A stretch of DNA of 64,000 nucleotides from Limnohabitans sp. INBF002. GTDB taxonomy: Bacteria; Pseudomonadota; Gammaproteobacteria; Burkholderiales; Burkholderiaceae_C. The translations under genes were made by a program, and so were the position numbers. This document shows, piece after piece, positions 62,311-64,000 of this stretch. The notes under the pieces are model-generated. The model was not told the origin of the DNA. It saw only the letters and a list, made by a program, of their open reading frames with translations, and ran no database searches. Each line of letters starts with the position of its first letter. Position 1 is the stretch's first letter. The DNA lies in assembly GCF_027924905.1 (NCBI RefSeq), contig NZ_AP027055.1, forward strand, positions 558,001 to 622,000, in the 5' to 3' direction.

Positions 62311-63367
62311 GCCGCGTGCCCAGTCTTCAACGCTGTGGCGTTATGCCTCGCCCTTGCTGGCGCTGGCCATCACGGTGGTCTTGGGTGTGTTTCTTTTTGT
62401 TGCGCTCGGCAAAGACCCCGTGCGTGGGCTGGGTGTGTTCTTTTGGGAGCCCATCAAAAGCGTGTATGCCTTGTCTGAGTTGATGGTCAAAGCCACGCCC
62501 TTGTTGTTGATTGCGTTGGGCTTGGCGGTGTGCTTCCGTTCCAACGTGTGGAACATCGGTGCGGAAGGCCAGTTTGTGATGGGCGCGGTGTTTGCCTCTG
62601 GCGTGGCGCTGATGGCCGATGCCAATACGGGGGCTGGTTTTTGGGTGCTTATCTTGTTCGCGGGTATTGTGGGCGGCATGGTGTGGGCGGGCATCACCGC
62701 GTTCTTGCGGGACCGTTTTCATGCGAGCGAAATTTTGGTCAGCTTGATGCTGGTGTACGTGGCCATCATGGCACTCAACTTCATGGTGTACGGCCCGTGG
62801 AAAGACCCACTGGGCTACAACTTTCCGCAAACCAAAACCTTTGATGCCATCACCCAAATCCCCAAACTCATCAGCGGCACACGCGTGAACATCGGCGTGC
62901 TGCTGGCACTGGCCGGTGCGGGGGCCTTGTGGGTGTTTTTGTTTCGCACGCACGCAGGGTTTGCGCAGCAGGTGGGCGGATTGGCCCCTGATGCCGCGCG
63001 CTATGCGGGCTTCTCGTCACGCAAGGCCTTGTGGTTGGCCTTGCTCACCTCAGGTGCCGCCGCTGGTTTGGCCGGCGCTTTAGAAGTGGCGGGGCCGCTG
63101 CGACAGCTCACGCCATTCGTGCCGGTGGGCTATGGCTTTGCGGCCATCATCGTGGCCTTTGTGGGGCGCTTGCACCCCGTGGGCATGGTGCTGTCGGCTG
63201 TTCTGATGAGCATGTTCTATATCGGTGGTGAGCTGGCGCAATCGCGCTTAGGGTTACCGCGTTCACTCACGGGCGTGTTTCAAGGCTTGCTGTTGTTCAC
63301 GCTGCTGGCGTGCGACACCTTGATGCAATACCGCGTGCGTTGGGTATCGAAAGTGGAGGCACTGTGA
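62297..63367 (+). CDS. Nucleoside-type ABC transporter permease 1 (YufP-like)
   Basis: A 356-residue permease with about ten helices. ALGLAVCFRSNVWNIGAEGQFVMGA is the typical BPD_transp_2 block. VGGLAPDAARYAGFSSRK is the coupling segment. It overlaps the next permease start by one base (TGATG). Confidence 0.92.
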   Translation: MLRLEPRAQSSTLWRYASPLLALAITVVLGVFLFVALGKDPVRGLGVFFWEPIKSVYALSELMVKATPLLLIALGLAVCFRSNVWNIGAEGQFVMGAVFASGVALMADANTGAGFWVLILFAGIVGGMVWAGITAFLRDRFHASEILVSLMLVYVAIMALNFMVYGPWKDPLGYNFPQTKTFDAITQIPKLISGTRVNIGVLLALAGAGALWVFLFRTHAGFAQQVGGLAPDAARYAGFSSRKALWLALLTSGAAAGLAGALEVAGPLRQLTPFVPVGYGFAAIIVAFVGRLHPVGMVLSAVLMSMFYIGGELAQSRLGLPRSLTGVFQGLLLFTLLACDTLMQYRVRWVSKVEAL

Positions 63368-64000
63368 TGGAGACTTACGCACTGTTATGGGCTGCCACCA
63401 TGAACGCAGGCACTGTTTTGGCGCTGGCTTCGCTTGGCCTTCTGATCAACGAAAAAGCAGGCATTGTGAATTTGGGTGCCGAGGGCATGATGCTGTGTGC
63501 GGCCATCGCCGGCTTTGCCACCGTGGCCACGACGGGCAGCGACACGCTGGGCTTTTTAGCAGGCATGGGCGCAGGCGCGCTGATGGCTGCATTGTTTGGC
63601 GTGTTGGTGATTTGGATGAACACCAACCAATACGCCACAGGCCTCGCCCTCAGCTTGTTTGGCGGCGGTTTTTCGGCCTTTGTCGGCGTGGGCTTTGTGC
63701 AGGCCAAGCTGCCTGAGCGCGTGCAGTTTGAAGTGCCACTCTTGGCTGACATTCCCTTGATTGGTTCCGCTTTGTTCAAACACCACCCATTGGTGTACGG
63801 CGCCATTGCGCTGGCTTTGGGCTTGATTTATTTCCTTTACCGCACCCGTGCTGGCTTGGTGTTGCGTGCCGTGGGCGAGTCGCCCGAGTCAGCCCATGCG
63901 CTGGGTTACCCCGTGCGCCGCATCCGCTTGCTGGCAGTGGTGGTGGGCGGTGCCTTGTGCGGTTTGGCAGGCGCTTACATCTCCATCATCTACACGCCGC
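63367..64000 (+). CDS. Nucleoside-type ABC transporter permease 2 (YufQ-like), partial at right edge
   Basis: The frame is open from ATG 63367 to the window end, 211 residues so far of about 300. METYALLWAATMNAGTVLAL and NEKAGIVNLGAEGMMLCAAI are typical of the second permease of BmpA-linked systems, and GESPESAHALGYPVRRIR is the coupling loop. It completes the permease pair. The C-terminus and any binding protein lie beyond the window. Confidence 0.92.
   Translation, partial: METYALLWAATMNAGTVLALASLGLLINEKAGIVNLGAEGMMLCAAIAGFATVATTGSDTLGFLAGMGAGALMAALFGVLVIWMNTNQYATGLALSLFGGGFSAFVGVGFVQAKLPERVQFEVPLLADIPLIGSALFKHHPLVYGAIALALGLIYFLYRTRAGLVLRAVGESPESAHALGYPVRRIRLLAVVVGGALCGLAGAYISIIYTP

Overview
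The window looks like a chromosomal segment of a betaproteobacterium of the Burkholderiales, most likely Comamonadaceae (a Limnohabitans- or Rhodoferax-like freshwater heterotroph). This is inferred from the moderately high GC, four orphan Bug-type tripartite tricarboxylate binding proteins, and gene families typical of that group. No rRNA, tRNA, CRISPR array, complete insertion sequence or phage gene was seen. Both edges cut genes: a TRAP large permease on the left and a nucleoside-type ABC permease on the right.

Positions 1-24.6 kb form a carboxylate and sugar-acid catabolic region. It holds a TRAP transporter with an NAD-dependent dehydrogenase; a Bug protein divergent from an aconitase-family enzyme, a tandem-HTH GntR regulator, a cytoplasmic-looking binding protein and a beta-propeller lactonase; LysR, Bug and L(+)-tartrate dehydratase (ttdAB); a sulfide-dehydrogenase-like flavoprotein; two more Bug proteins under a HutC-type GntR regulator divergent from an amidohydrolase; a FadR-type regulator divergent from an L-lactate permease; then a LemA-like lipoprotein, a short class II ribonucleotide reductase and a triple BON-domain protein.

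Positions 25.3-32.0 kb are the most unusual part: seven minus-strand genes encoding four voltage-gated-channel-like proteins and three small membrane proteins. Two of the channels carry two voltage-sensor domains in tandem in front of one K+-type pore (GYGD filter). The other two have one voltage sensor and altered filters (GYGN and GWGN). All four end in a similar acidic helical module resembling TerB.

Positions 32.2-58.8 kb hold a nearly complete purine degradation system: NCS2 permease, 8-oxoguanine deaminase, xanthine dehydrogenase XdhABC with an adjacent molybdate transporter (ModABC), membrane urate hydroxylase PuuD, hydroxyisourate hydrolase, an OHCU decarboxylase-allantoate amidohydrolase fusion, the allantoinase PuuE, and a GntR regulator. 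Six copies of a TTGTATACAA-like palindrome lie before the regulator/uraH pair, xdhA, puuD, the permease, a DadA-like oxidase and a NitT/TauT-type ABC transporter, and appear to define one regulon. Between the permease and an M20 hydrolase, a gene-free 425-bp gap contains two hairpins that share a 28-nt loop but have different, still paired stems, which suggests a structured RNA or mobile-repeat family.

The right end holds a HigBA-like toxin-antitoxin pair, LrgA/LrgB, two small metal-ligand-rich proteins, an MFS transporter, a glycerate kinase that could take up glyoxylate-derived carbon from purines, a thioesterase, and the start of a nucleoside ABC importer.
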